Assembly: GCA_932294295.1 (NCBI GenBank) | Contig: OW028574.1 | Coordinates: forward strand, 28,590,145-28,654,144 | Direction: 5' to 3' | Source: Alitta virens | Lineage: Eukaryota; Annelida; Polychaeta; Phyllodocida; Nereididae | Length of the DNA stretch: 64,000 nucleotides | Shown: positions 23,107 to 35,141 of the stretch, piece by piece | Layout: every line of letters starts with the position of its first letter | Position numbering within the stretch: the first letter of the stretch is position 1 | Notes under the pieces: model-generated | The model's input: the letters and a program-made list of their open reading frames with translations, nothing else | What the model was told of the DNA's origin: nothing | Database searches by the model: none | Made by a program: the position numbers and the translations under genes

Positions 23107-23521
23107 TATATAAGCCAGCCAAAAAAAAAAAAGGAAGGCAAATCATGATAATTTATGAATGACCTAATCGATATTGCAATGATTTGAAAATCTTAATATG
23201 ACAATCTTACCTTAGTACATTATTTCATTTATCAATAAAGTAGAATTGAGTTTTTCTATAAAATCACCATGTGTACTTTTCAACAGTTTTGGCAGAAATG
23301 TCATAGCAGCTTACACTCTAGCATTATATCATATCAGCATTTCGATAGTAAAGTAAATTACATCTTGTCTGTCAAACTCAAGCCTATTCTATATGTCCAC
23401 ATCAACTACATGTATATAATGCTGCTATGCTAATTGCTAAATTACTAGTTATCTGTTGATTCATTTCTTATATTTTACATTTGTAAATGATAATTGCATC
23501 AAACAAATCTTCAGTGTTTCT

Positions 23522-24027
23522 TCAGTGAGAAAAGAGTCTACAAGTGGGAAGCATAATGTCATTATTGTCCCTTAAACAACACCAACTTTGTACATTTCTG
23601 TCGGATCTTCTTTCTTGAAGTTTCATGTTGTGAAGGCGTACAATATGATGGAACCTAAGATTGAAGTAAGTTTTCACTGGTAGACGAACCAGGTCATAAT
23701 AGTGATTGTTTATTCCAACACTTGTTGATCTAGCATGATCATCCATTTCAAAAGCATTGCATCCCATCTGAGAAAGAACTGCACTCTCCAATTTCAGCTG
23801 TGAGCACGACCTGTTAATGTTTTGAATGTTGGTAATTTGTCTCAATTTCCTTTCGGCAAATAGTAAAATGCCAATGAAACTTTCTGCTGATTTAATCAAA
23901 CCCCCACAATTCTTTGTATTCAGCAGGGTAAATGCAGCTTGGTGGTCTGTTGATGCTGTTGTAGTCACCAGCTGTTCACGACACACATCACACTGGAGCT
24001 TTTCCATGACTTTCTTGACAACCCATC
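23522..24027 (-). CDS. Gene A final exon, C-terminal domain
   Basis: Acceptor TATCTTCAG joins ...VVYIAG to GWVVKKVMEKLQCDVCREQL in phase; TGA follows LPTCRLFSH. The motifs Y-I-A-G-[WFY]-V and C-x2-C, followed by NCGGLIKSAESFIGILLFAE (the GGL...E signature), are shared by P-superfamily C-termini. It has 161 codons in one uninterrupted frame, the best-preserved exon at the 3' end. Confidence 0.85.
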
Positions 24028-27000
24028 CTGAAGATATATAGAGCAGTATTGGATTAGATTCTACTTCATTTTACTTATAGACATCAATGACAATGAGAAT
24101 ATAGTAGTAGATATTTTATTGACAACATCAAACTTTAAGACTGATTTCAAAGTGGATGGACAACACTGCGTGACAGATATACACGCTGTACAAACGCAAC
24201 GCCTCAAGGGTAGAGGAACGTCACTTTGGGCGTTTTTGCATAACAGGGCAGGAAAAACGTCTACAAACAAACAAATAAATAGGCGATGAATTTGTTAAAC
24301 TGAATTACTACTGATATGTAAAATTATGTTGGAGGAAAAAATGCTAGAATAATGCCAGTACATAATGCAAGCTAATGTAAGTACATAACATGTATAATTA
24401 CCTGCGATGTAAACGACTACGTTCTCTACCAGGGGACTCAACTGGCCATGAAATTCTGCTGGTGGTTTTTCAAGGTCAAGGTCTTGTCCAGGTTCAACAA
24501 TGTCATTGTCCAATCTGAAGTTGGTAGGGGGTAGGTAGGTGGACGTAGCAGCACTGGTGATGTTAAATTCCTCCAAGGCAGATACGTTTGCAGAAGGCGA
24601 CACTGCAAGAGCGCCGGATCTAGCCAAGAGTCTTCTGAAGATATATTTGAAGTGGAGTGCTGTACGGTTATTGCTCCATCCACCTGAAATTAATACAATT
24701 ATGAATACCAGATTTAAACTAAAAATTATGGCTAGTTAAAATCAAAGTTTCAAAATTATATTTGTTTTTAGCAAAATAACATTAGCTTGACATACCACAC
24801 TGCCTCACAGCGCTGAAGGACAGCTCCAGATGGTTTTGGCTTAATTTGTAAGTCAGAAGATACTTGAAATTATCCTGCGACTGGTGGAGGTCTTGGAGTA
24901 GTCCTTCTAGACTGATGATTGCCGAGCAGACCCATAACACAGGTACCCCTGTAAACGTATGGAAAAGTTTAAACAATTTTTTTAGTTGTTTTCAAAGTCT
25001 CCACAATAGTAATAGCTGTGGCCAAAAATATTCAGACACTTGCTATAGATGGTGCCTATGGTGCTTTTTTTTACCTAGCATAGGTTTTACAACCATTGAC
25101 CAGGTATATGACCTTGGGTGTTGTGAGGTCAAGCACCCTAGCCTTATGACCATGATAACTTAAGGTCAACTAAACAGCTAAATTCAATATGGACCCTAAC
25201 AAAAATAAAAGTGCAATAAAGTTGAAAACCAGACCAAAATCTTGATATGGGCAATGTCTTACCTGGGCGATTTGCAATGGTTTCCCATCAACAGTACGGA
25301 GCGTAATTAGGAAGTTCTTCGTCTCATTGAGGAATTGTTCAACCTCCTGCCATTCATTCAGATAAATGGGCTTCTTTGTACCACCTGCACATGTTGAGTG
25401 TGTCAAACAGCCTATCAATTCTCTGCAAAATTACATGTAATCAATATTTATAATGAGAATAGATATTCTTTCAATACAGTTTACTTTCATTAGATGGATT
25501 CCACCATTAGAAGTGCCATAAAATTAAATCATTATTGACATGGAACAAATAATCACCTTGATAAATTCAATAGTGGGACCGCTGTACGAAAACTGTTTCA
25601 TACCAAGGTCTCTCAGAGTTTGTAGTGCTGCAGCAACGGATGCAGAAAGTACTTGAACAGCTAAGGCTACCTTCATTTTCTGAGAGTGAAAGTCGATGCG
25701 GGCATTTCCAAGTTTGTTTGCCAAACATAAGCCAAGTTGTTGTTGAGTTTCATGCAAATCAGATATGAGCTGCCAGGATATCTGTCCATCCAATGACCAT
25801 ATGTGTCTCAGCGCTTGCAGAGTGTTCCGTACTAGTTTAATCATGTGACATGTGTCAAACATCTCATACGTCTGATAGTCAGCACCTTCTATCTGAAAAG
25901 AAGGTTTGAAGTGTGCTATGTCATCAAGAGAGAGATTGCACCCGAACTTCTTGCACATTGCCTCGTTGGTCGCGTGGCCGTCCATGGTTACAACTCGGAC
26001 ACAAAAGCCAAGTTCCTGAAGCTTATTTAAACAATGCGTCACAAGTTCAGTTTGTACTTCCACAGGCAAGCTTCGTGTGAAGAAGTAAGCGATTGGGGCC
26101 TTCCAATGACCTTTCAACCCCACGAGCATGAACACCAAGACCTCTTTTGCTTCACAATCCAACTCGTTCCCATTCCCAAGGTCCACATTCCCGGTGAATT
26201 TCTGTTTGTGGGTGTCATAATCTATCTGCTGTTTAATTGCCATGGCATCCAACAACAAGCAGCAACTGAAAAGAAAATTTATAGTATGTGTCATATTTTA
26301 TGTTGCTAATAGAGGGCAATCCACTTTGGGAAAGTTCAATCAGAAATTAATACATGCTTTGTACAATAAATAAATTTAATATCCAGTCACTAATTTGTCA
26401 GAATAGCCTGTTATTACATCTCTCAAGCCACCTGTTACTGTTACGAGATCGAAACATGAATCTTGTCACAATCCCCTATTTTTGTAATAATATTCATAGT
26501 CTTAAATTTTAGTGAATTCTAAAGTTTAAGAACTTTACCTTTGCAATGTTCTTGGTTCTGGAAGATTTATTTTGACTATATTCCGCAGATATCGATATGC
26601 CTTGCTTGAGTATAGATGAAGCGTAAGGGCAAAATTGCGCTGGTCCTCTGTATAGTTAGAAGACTTTATCAGCAGTTCACAAGGAATATCTGTAGAAAAT
26701 AAAATAACACTTTGTTACAAGGTACATTTGTATGAGAAGTAGAATATAACTGCAAATAGTAAAGAAGATATAAATAAATAAAAAATTTAATTAAATGTCA
26801 TGTTAAAATGCTTTCATAATATCAAATGTCACATCTTAAATTGTAAAATCTAGTATTTGCAAGATCTTACCAGAATTCATTATTTGTCCTACTTTTTATC
26901 AAAATTTGCTTATATCACTATATATATAACACAAAAACATTTAGACATCAAACTAAGTATTTGAAATGTATACCTGCATATGAAGATAGCTTCATTTCTA

Positions 27001-27763
27001 GCTCTTCATTGATCAAACTAGATTCTGAGAGTTGCTGGATGAGATCTTTGCAGGTGTGTTTGGCACGATTTTCCCGAACTTTCGCATTCCGAAGCTGTTT
27101 TTATTTAGAGCTTTATTTTCCTCTTCCACTCGCAGTAACCTGTCATCATCATCTTGATGTGTGAGTAAACATGGTCAAGCTAAAACAAAAGTATGTTGAA
27201 CCTATAGTAATGATCATACTTAGACCAACAACAAAAAAATACTTCTTGAGAAAATTATGCATTTAACTGACGTATAGTTATTACATACTTGTGAATTTGG
27301 ATCTTCACTTTGAGCTTCCACAGCTTCAAGGGCTTGCAAACTCGTTCTTGATAGTCTTTGCTGGGTAATCTTTGGCTGTAAGAAATGCATTGTATAAATT
27401 TACAAATATAATACACCCATACAAACTTTTTATATATATATAAGGTATTAGATAACATGCATGTTGAACTTACAATGCAGACAGAATACGATGTATTATA
27501 GGCACATCTTATGCCTCCAGGTATTACCACTTAAGTAAATCAGTTGACATTTGATATTGTGATATACTGTAATACATGCATTTGTACCTGCTAGTGCTTT
27601 GGAAGCTCAAAAATTGTCGGAAATGCCCCTTGAAGGGTTCTATTAATTTGCTCTTCGAAATGCAGACTGCATATTCTGGAGCCTGCTGTGGGATCGCAGT
27701 CTCGCCTACAGTTCCTGGCCCAGGTTTCGAACCGTTCCATGTTTTTACTTAGACTGGAAATCT
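23522..27763 (-). CDS. P-element/THAP9-like transposase gene A, nine exons
   Basis: Exons in coding order: 27592-27763 (C-terminal half of a THAP zinc finger, RICSLHFEEQ), 27291-27379, ~26974-27140 (coiled coil, LLRVEEENKALNK), 26539-26689 (EDQRNFALTLHLYSSKAYRY), 25557-26265 (catalytic core), 25263-25422, 24796-24948 (KYLLTYKLSQNHLELSFSAV), 24402-24683 (GWSNN...VVYIAG) and 23522-24027 (GWVVKK, C-x2-C, stop). The domain order is that of P transposases: THAP DNA binding, leucine-zipper-like coil, RNase H-like fold interrupted by a GTP-binding insertion. Defects: the first THAP exon (C-x2-C half) was not found, TAG falls in the first listed exon (CAC TAG CAG), and single-base shifts occur near 27090 and 25390. 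Probably recently active but now damaged. Confidence 0.85.
25557..26265 (-). CDS. Gene A catalytic-core exon (RNase H-like domain and start of GTP-binding insertion)
   Basis: Begins after TTTTCTTTTCAG with LLLDAMAIKQQIDYD, whose Asp matches the first catalytic acid of P transposases. GNVDLGNG and VLVFMLVGLKGHWKAPIAYF follow, then VVTMDGHATNEAMCKKFGCN with the second conserved Asp, then FDTCHMIKLVRNTLQ, which opens the insertion domain. It ends PTIEFIK before GTGATT. About 236 codons without a break. Confidence 0.88.
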
Positions 27764-27979
27764 AAAACACAACCACATATATGTAAAAATATTGGATTTC
27801 AATTTACTTCAATATTTCATGATATTTGTTATAAGTTTCATTTTGAATGGGAGGACACTTTTAATTACAGTGGGCAAAGCCAAAGCACAATATCCAATAA
27901 TTTACAGTCATTGTGACATGTTGACACATAAATACACATTGGGGATGTTTTAAAGCCTGTCAAATTGGTATTGGCATAT

Positions 27980-28870
27980 ACATAGGTAACAGGTCGATTC
28001 GTCACTGCCCGATTCGCCCCCATAAAAACTGGACGGTTTGTCACTGGAATGTGGTCGATTCGTTACCCGAAATGGGTCGTTTCAACACTACCAACGAACC
28101 ATAAAAATGCATTATCAGGTGACGAACAGACCAGTTGGGGGGGGGGGGGGGGGGGGGGGAGGTGTTGGGGCAAAACGGGTCCATTCATCACCCGAAAAAA
28201 GTCTGTTCATCACCCAAAACTGGTCACCCGATTCATCACCCGCACTTGTATCTAGTCTAAGCTATATAGCTCTATATCTATAAATGGCTGATTAAATTGT
28301 GCATTTAAATGTTTATATTGTTAATAAAACTGTGACAATTGTATCTAGTCTAAGCTATGTAGCTCTACATCTATAAATGGCTGATTAAAGTGAGCATTTT
28401 AATTTTTATATAGTTAATAAAACTGTGATTGTTAATAAAATTGTCAGTTGTCTCCTTGTCGTCATTGTTGCTGAATTGCATGATCCTAGTATAATAAAAA
28501 TAAAAATAAATTATTTAACAATGAATAAGTTACTAACTTGGTATTAAATAATTTCTCGTGGCCAATAATCTCTCATTCCGAATCTGTTTAAATTTTGGAT
28601 ATGTTACTTGAATTGAAGTTACAAAGTTACAGTATTTTAATGTACAAGCCTGTACGGCTTATTTGAGTTAGGCCGGGGGGAGGGGGGGGGGGGGCGACGG
28701 ACGGACGGACGGACGGACGGCGGGGAGGGGGAGGTCGTAGAGTAAGGCTAGCCGGCGGGACCGACCAAATTCGGGTGACGAATTGACCAGTTTCGGGTGA
28801 CGAACAGACTTTCTTCGAGTGACGAATGGACCAGTTTTTGCTGGGACGAATCGCGCAGTGACGAACAAAG
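27980..28870. mobile_element. DNA transposon remnant with GTCGATTCGTCAC-type ends
   Basis: Left GGTCGATTCGTCACTGCCCG (27992-28011) and the complement of right GGGACGAATCGCGCAGTGACG are inverted repeats. Many internal copies of GGTGACGAA/TTCGTCACC lie within 250 bp of each end. The interior holds a G run (28137-28159), a ~91-bp tandem duplication (28247-28430) and a (GGAC)n tract (28697-28725). The terminus alone recurs at 37203-37220. No transposase is seen and no target duplication could be fixed. Confidence 0.72.
28247..28432. repeat. ~91-bp tandem duplication
   Basis: TGTATCTAGTCTAAGCTATR...AATGGCTGATTAAA is present twice in succession with a few differences. Confidence 0.88.
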
Positions 28871-29303
28871 CTATGCCATTGTGTGAAGCTAGGCCAAACC
28901 CAATCTTTTTTGTTGGACAGATTCCTCAGTCTAAATTTGTGAAGTCTGTTATGCCCCTATTTAAGATAATGTTTGTTTTTCTCTTCTAACATTTTACCAG
29001 ACAATTTATCTGAAAAATGATAGAATTAGAATTTTCATAAATGTGTTAAAAATTTACATACATGACATTTTCATCATAGACCTTCATTTTCATGATTGAC
29101 AAGTGTTGCTCTCATTTTCTCGCCGCCATGTTTGTATTGTTGAAAATGCATTGTGGATCAATATCATAATTTATATATATTTTGTGAAAATATGGCCTGT
29201 CACATCCTATAAGGTAACCTATCATTGTAGCAAAAAAATTAAATACAGGTTTTTCAAAGAAAAATTGTTTCTCTCAGTTTGAGCGCAAGAGATGAGAACA
29301 TTG

Positions 29304-29690
29304 TCAAAATCTTTTCATGAAGGCAATAATATTTTTAAAACCTGCTAATTCCAATTCAGAATAGGGGACTACATGGAGGTCATAAACTAGGACATCTTGG
29401 ACACTAACTAGTAACTGGTCAGGTACGGCGGTCCGGCGATCTTCGGGCAGGCCAGCTGCATGCTGCAAGGTCAAGTAACCCTCGAAAATATATGAACAAA
29501 ACCAAGGACAATAAAACCTACTTGTGGAAAGTAATTCCTTGCCTTCGTCATACTGTTCACTCCGTTCCACTTGTTTCCAGTCTTTTTTTCTTTGGTTCCT
29601 TGTCATGATACTGGTGGTCGTCTGCACACGCCATTTGGCTGTTCTGCCCTGCATCAACACAATGGCAATGGCGTCGATCTGGCACGTCAC
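29304..29690 (-). CDS. Unrecognised open segment, possible exons
   Basis: An open frame of 128 codons on the - strand with basic middle (QRKKDWKQVERSEQY) and ILVYDLH-like hydrophobic C-terminal residues. GC content is higher than in the flanks. I recognise no family. A donor-like AAGTAGGTTTTA near 29520 would split it. It could be a first exon region of a host gene or chance. Confidence 0.22.
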   Translation of the reverse strand: MTCQIDAIAIVLMQGRTAKWRVQTTTSIMTRNQRKKDWKQVERSEQYDEGKELLSTSRFYCPWFCSYIFEGYLTLQHAAGLPEDRRTAVPDQLLVSVQDVLVYDLHVVPYSELELAGFKNIIAFMKRF

Positions 29691-29721
29691 AAGTCACGTG
29701 ACTTCCATTCCACGAATTCTA

Positions 29722-29765
29722 GTAGTTTACACTAAATATCAGCAGAGGGCAGCAGGTAATAGATG
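29722..29765. repeat. Short dispersed repeat with CTCF-like motif
   Basis: AGTTTACACTAAATATCAGC plus AGAGGGCAGCAGGTAATA is also found at 19168-19205. TCAGCAGAGGGCAG fits the vertebrate/insect CTCF core pattern CCASYAGRKGGCRS at 13 of 14 positions. Whether CTCF binds here is unknown. Confidence 0.6.
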
Positions 29766-29789
29766 CACAGCAGGTTAGTCCATAGATCA

Positions 29790-32300
29790 GCAAACACTAT
29801 TGGACTAGTTAGTCCAGTAACACCAGAGATAAATGTCTCTGGTAACACAGTAGCCTTGTATACTTTTTTGGTAGAAATACTATCACGACGTTTTAGTGAA
29901 TTTTCCTCACTTACTTGGTTGTGAATCGATTGTAATATGTTTTTTTGCTTGTTTCTTCAAGTTTACGGCGACTGATTGTCTTTAAAGTCACTTAAATAAG
30001 CAAAATAAGTGGCGAATCGACGGTCACAACAGTGCGTTCGTCATTATTGTGTGACGTCATCACTTCGCTTGAGGCCCCATACGGGGGCATCGTGTGTTAA
30101 TTATTTCTGGCGGGAACCTGCAATGCCATGATCAGAGAAGCTGCATGATCGATGCTTACAAAAATTATGCAAATCTAATGTTATGAAGTTCTGAAATGGA
30201 ATTGTTAATGTCATGAAATCTTGCCATGTCACATGCAGGGGCGTAGATCCTAGGGGATTGGGGGGGGGGGGGGGGGGGAGTTGTATTCAATAATGCTCAC
30301 ATACAGAGATATCTTGTTTGAGATATATAATATACTCAATAAACAATTGATTTCATCCGTGAGCAAATAAAAAATGAATCATTCTGATGGACATATATAT
30401 GAAGCCAGTAACTGCAAAGTAAAATGTGGATTAGGTTTTCATTTCATACGGAATTACTCAGAATTTGATATAGTCATATTTGTAATTAGTTTACTGGTAA
30501 GTAAATGGCATGTAGTAACTTTCACAGCAGTTTTTTTTTCTATGCTTGTTGAACTGGTTTTCAACTTTTCATGTATTTTTTGTTTCCATATATTTTCTAT
30601 TTAATTATATTTTAAGTAAATCATTAGGGATACGTTTAAACCGCATTGTTAAGCTGGGATTAATTTCTCTAAATGCTGAAAGGTATATGAGTGTTGACAT
30701 ACCCACAAAATGAAATCAATTCAATTAACAGCTGATTAATTAATGGTATACCTCTAAACGTTTGGTTGAGAAAAAGAATTGCTCAAAACTGACTTTGCTG
30801 AGTAGTTATATGTAATAAAGAAAATAAAAGAAAAGAAAGGAAAACAAAACAAAGGAGTCACCCAGATCATTGACATTATGGACATTGATTTAGCAAGAAT
30901 TCACCCTGCATGGTTTTGATTTTACCTGCAGCTGGTGCAAGGGCATCCTCCTACAAACCATTATCTTGAAAATTCAAATTTAGTCAGTTCAGCCAAATCG
31001 GCCGACAATCACCATCCAGCCCCCCCCCCCCCCCCCCCACCGGATATAAAGGTATAAACATATCTATTTTGTGCTTCTCCGTGACATAACATATGTAATT
31101 TATTTTGGAGTTCACTTTATTATAACTGCTCTAAAGAGTTTCAGTAAAATTTCTGTGTCCTTTGTGATTTGAAGAGGCAAAAAAAAAAATTTTCATTACA
31201 CTGCCAAAATATTCATTGACAGTATTCAAAGGCTATTCAGTGGCCTAGCCTTAAAAACCACAACTAAATGTGCTCTAAGTATATTAAAAAAAATTGTTGC
31301 AAGTTCATCATTGACAGTGTTCTATAACTGACACGGCAACAGCCATCTAAAGCCATCTAATAAGTGTCAATTGCCTTTTATTTGCTGTGTAATTGTAACT
31401 AAACCTCTGTATTAATTGGCAAGCTGGTTATTGACAGAGTTTCTTGTGCATTCACATGCGCTTGAAATGATCAGCATGTAATTCTGAATTTTACAGTTAA
31501 ATTTGGCTTTAATTCTGAATTTTAAAGTAAAATTTGGCTTTAAAATGCAATATTTAGTCTTTGAAGGGGGGGGGGGGGGCGGAGCCATGCAGGTGGCCAT
31601 CCCCCGACCCGTGCTTTGTATGCAATGAGCCGTGACAGTGACTGAGGTAATAAAAAGTAAATTTTATCACTGACATACTTTTTCACTATATAGTTGTGAA
31701 ATATGGATTGATATATGGTTACATATATGATACAGCATGAATATTCTTCACTCTATCTATAATTTTGCATATTATACATATATGCATTCCTTGCATTTTA
31801 GACAGAGCAATTATTTTGCCTTTAAAGTCTTGTCTTAATTGATAAGACTGTTATTTCAATGGAAATTGATTTGAAGAGATCTGCAGTTTTTGCTTTTTGC
31901 CAACTTTCGAAGTTTATTATGCTGATGCCACATTTATTCGGTATGTAATTTGCACATATTAATCATGTGGCTATTTATTTATTTATTTTAACAAAGTATT
32001 GTTCACTGTTTGTCATATTTCAGTACAGGAATTGTCTGAGCATAGGGAAATATGAGTAAATGATATCTTCCAGTTTTGACAAGGGTGGCTAGCAAAATGT
32101 CATCATGCTGATGTGACAAACTTGGTTTAGCTTTGAGATTTAAGTCTATTATAATACATATCTGAGGATTAGTTTATCACATTGAATTGCATTGCATTGA
32201 ATTGCATTGTGAAAACATGGAGAAATGGCTTGTGAGCCACATTGTGAGTTATATCTCTGGCATGAATTTATATTGAATAAGTGTGGATGACAGTCATGCA
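29790..32300. other. AT-rich non-coding sequence with G/C runs
   Basis: No gene recognised. G run at 30260-30278 preceded by GGGGCGTAGATCCTAGGGG, C run at 31020-31038, G run at 31566-31579. A TGACGTCA CRE-like word is at 30052-30059. Confidence 0.5.
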
Positions 32301-32307
32301 ACATTTA

Positions 32308-32493
32308 CATGTTTTAATAGGTCTAGGCAAGGTTTGCATGACTAGACTGCTTGATAAACAATTAGACTTGATGGTCTATTCAGTTGAAGTTGCTACATTT
32401 AGTTGATGTTTTGACTGAGCCCTCTAAATGTTACGTAATCGTTGCGTCACCTCCAGTCAATGCCGAGGGCGGAGCTTATATTTGATGGACATC
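32308..32493. repeat. Dispersed ~190-240-bp repeat, copy 1
   Basis: CATGTTTTAATAGGTCTAGG ... AAACAATTAGACTTGATRG ... GGGCGGAGCTTA is shared in order and orientation with 38319-38545. It contains a GC-box-like GGGCGGAGC. Confidence 0.82.
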
Positions 32494-34224
32494 TATGCAT
32501 GAGTCACGTGGGTTGTTGAAGTCAATTATGTAACTTACATTGATGTGTTTTTTAAGTTTCTGAATTTTTGGTATTGGTTGCAGATCAGCTGTCATCACTA
32601 GTTTTCAAGAAAATGCATTAATTACAAAAATCAGTTTTCAAGACCTGTTCTCGAAATTAAAAATTTTATGCCACATGTTTATTTCTGAGATTTGATTCAT
32701 GGTGCTATTTTGGTGCCCATATATACCTCATTAACATCATGTTTATGTTTTATTGTGGTTATTGCAGTTCATTGTACTGCATTACAGGAATATTTCTGTG
32801 GTTTATTTGCACTGCTCATTTGTGCTTGGCTCAGTGGTTTGAGAGTCTGACTCTAAGGTGCAGGTTTCGGATTTACAAAAATTTATAAAAAAAAATATAT
32901 AAAAAAATTGGATAATAAATATCATTAAGTGTGACCTATCATAATCTGTCATATTTCTCATCATATCTCAATGGATTCTGGAAAGCTACACATTTTAAAA
33001 ATAAGTGTCACCTTAATGTATGTATTCTGTAATTCTTAGGGGGAAAATTCTCTCTGATTAATGTAAAGTCCAATCAGCTGATATTGCAAATTTGTAATTC
33101 ACATACTTACACCTTTATGATTTAATTTAATTGTTTACACTACAGTACACTTGGTCCATGTCTTTCCAATGGTATTTACTTCAAAATTTTTAAAATGATA
33201 TGATTTATCACATGAAGGCCATTATAAATGCAGTCATCCAATTTTTCACTGCACAGCATTGCATAAAAAATATAAATAAGTATACCATGTTTGGTATCAT
33301 TTTGCATGTATTTTTATGATAAATGTGTAGGTGATGTTAAATAATTACTATCTACATGTTTCACAAAGTTTAATACTTGAACTACAGTCTATAAACAACA
33401 CTTAAATGGATCCATATGTTGCCCAGCTGTAACTGGCTATGCTTGGCTGATCGCAAGGCCTTGGCTCAGGTGAGGGAGGGGGGCACTTCAAAATTTCTCA
33501 ATTCTATTACTTGTTCAGTGCACAAAATGGACAGAAATGTTGCTAATAAACCCAACTTTCTATATATTACAATTAAGTTTCATGTCTTTACAATGATAAT
33601 TTTTGGCTCTTTGAAATGATAATTAAATATATATTATTATTAAGCGTGGCAAGTCTGAAGTGTTTATAATTATGAATCATAAACTCATCCAAAAGAATCT
33701 GTTGAATCCTCACATCTTACTACTGTATGTACATAATCTTATTCTCATTATATGGCTTGTATACAACGAAAAGGACAATAAGGTTATCAAATTTGAAAAC
33801 ACACACACATATATATATATATATACTTAAATTATCCAGTATTTTATGGATATCATCGTAAACATAGAGTACCATGGTTTAGGGAATGCTGCAAATAACA
33901 CAATTTACAGCAATTATGCATTTCGTTAAACTGCCTTGATTTTGCCCAAATGCATTGCCTACGCCTATAATTTACAATACTGTGCCAAAACATTTCAAAG
34001 AAAAAATTATCCAACACAGCTTTTTAGATTTAAATTATATTTCAAAAAGAAAATAATAAACACTTATAATGGTGAGTGTGACATTCCAAATTGCTACGTA
34101 TGCCATTTTAATGATAATCCAATACAAACCAATAATGTCCAAATTACATAAAGTTGTGGTATCATTCTTTTATATATATTTTTTGAAATAATTTATAATT
34201 TTTTAACCCTAAGTGAACGAAGTA
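32494..34224. other. AT-rich non-coding sequence
   Basis: No gene recognised. CA/TA simple repeat at 33801-33825. Confidence 0.5.
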
Positions 34225-35139
34225 CAGTTGGAAGCAGAATTATTCAACCCCCTGGAATTTTGGACCAAATATGTCAACTATAATTCTGCACAGGACAAGA
34301 ATGACACGTGCCATTATCTCTATACACTGTATTTTCTTGAAAGTGACAATTCATGATATTTTGCAAATTTTAAAGCTGTGTTTCATCTGTTTTGCAATAC
34401 TACATGACCGATGCACATACAAAATCTCGTACATTCGTATTTTAGGGTAGGGTTGTGATATGGTTAATATTTTCTTCATTGTGCAACATTTTCAGCAGAT
34501 TTTCTCTGAATTTCCTGAAATTCATCCTGAAAAACATTTTAGCAAGAAATCATGAAATAGCAGCTGGCTGCTGAAAAAGTCAAGGGACTTCAGTAGTGAC
34601 ATAACATTCGGTGAAAATACGTCAAAATTGCATATTATTCTTAAAAAGGTCAAACTTTGGTTCTTGTGCTTCAAAATAATTTGGTTATTGCTTTGTCAAT
34701 AATAAAAAAAGTGAAAGTTTCCAAACATACACTTAAAAATTAATACTATCTATTCAGACAAGGCAAAAAAATGGCCCATTTTCGTGAAATGGCATTCTGT
34801 GTTACAGTCACCTGAATTGTAAAAGCGCCAATGATATTGCAATATTTTCATCATAAATAACCAGGTGATGACTAGTAAAGATTGTCTGGATGAAATGAAA
34901 GCTGGATTCAACAATAGCAATGGACCGACAGACCATAGCAACCCAATACCCCAAAAATGGCAGGTGTGGAAGTTCATTTGTGCACAGGTTATGTAGCATA
35001 ACATACACATGTTGCAAAACAGCAGTTAAAATTAGCAAAACATGACATATTATCACATTCTTAAAAATTGTGATGATTGTTATAGTTGGCACATTATCAT
35101 GCAAATTCCACGAGGGTTGAATAATTCTGATTCCAACTG
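34225..35139. mobile_element. Tc1/mariner-type non-autonomous element (915 bp)
   Basis: Left end CAGTTGGAAGCAGAATTATT and right end AATAATTCTGATTCCAACTG are inverted repeats. The pairing continues through CAACCC and a GGAATTT word (about 40 bp with few mismatches). It is flanked by TA on both sides (34223-34224 and 35140-35141). CAGT ends and TA duplication are typical of Tc1/mariner. No HTH or DDE transposase residues are readable, so it is non-autonomous or decayed. Open frames on the - strand crossing its right end are fortuitous. Confidence 0.88.
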
Positions 35140-35141
35140 TA

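Noticed and set aside
28038..28283. Glycine-run protein
   Set aside because: Created by the G homopolymer at 28137-28159 inside a transposon.
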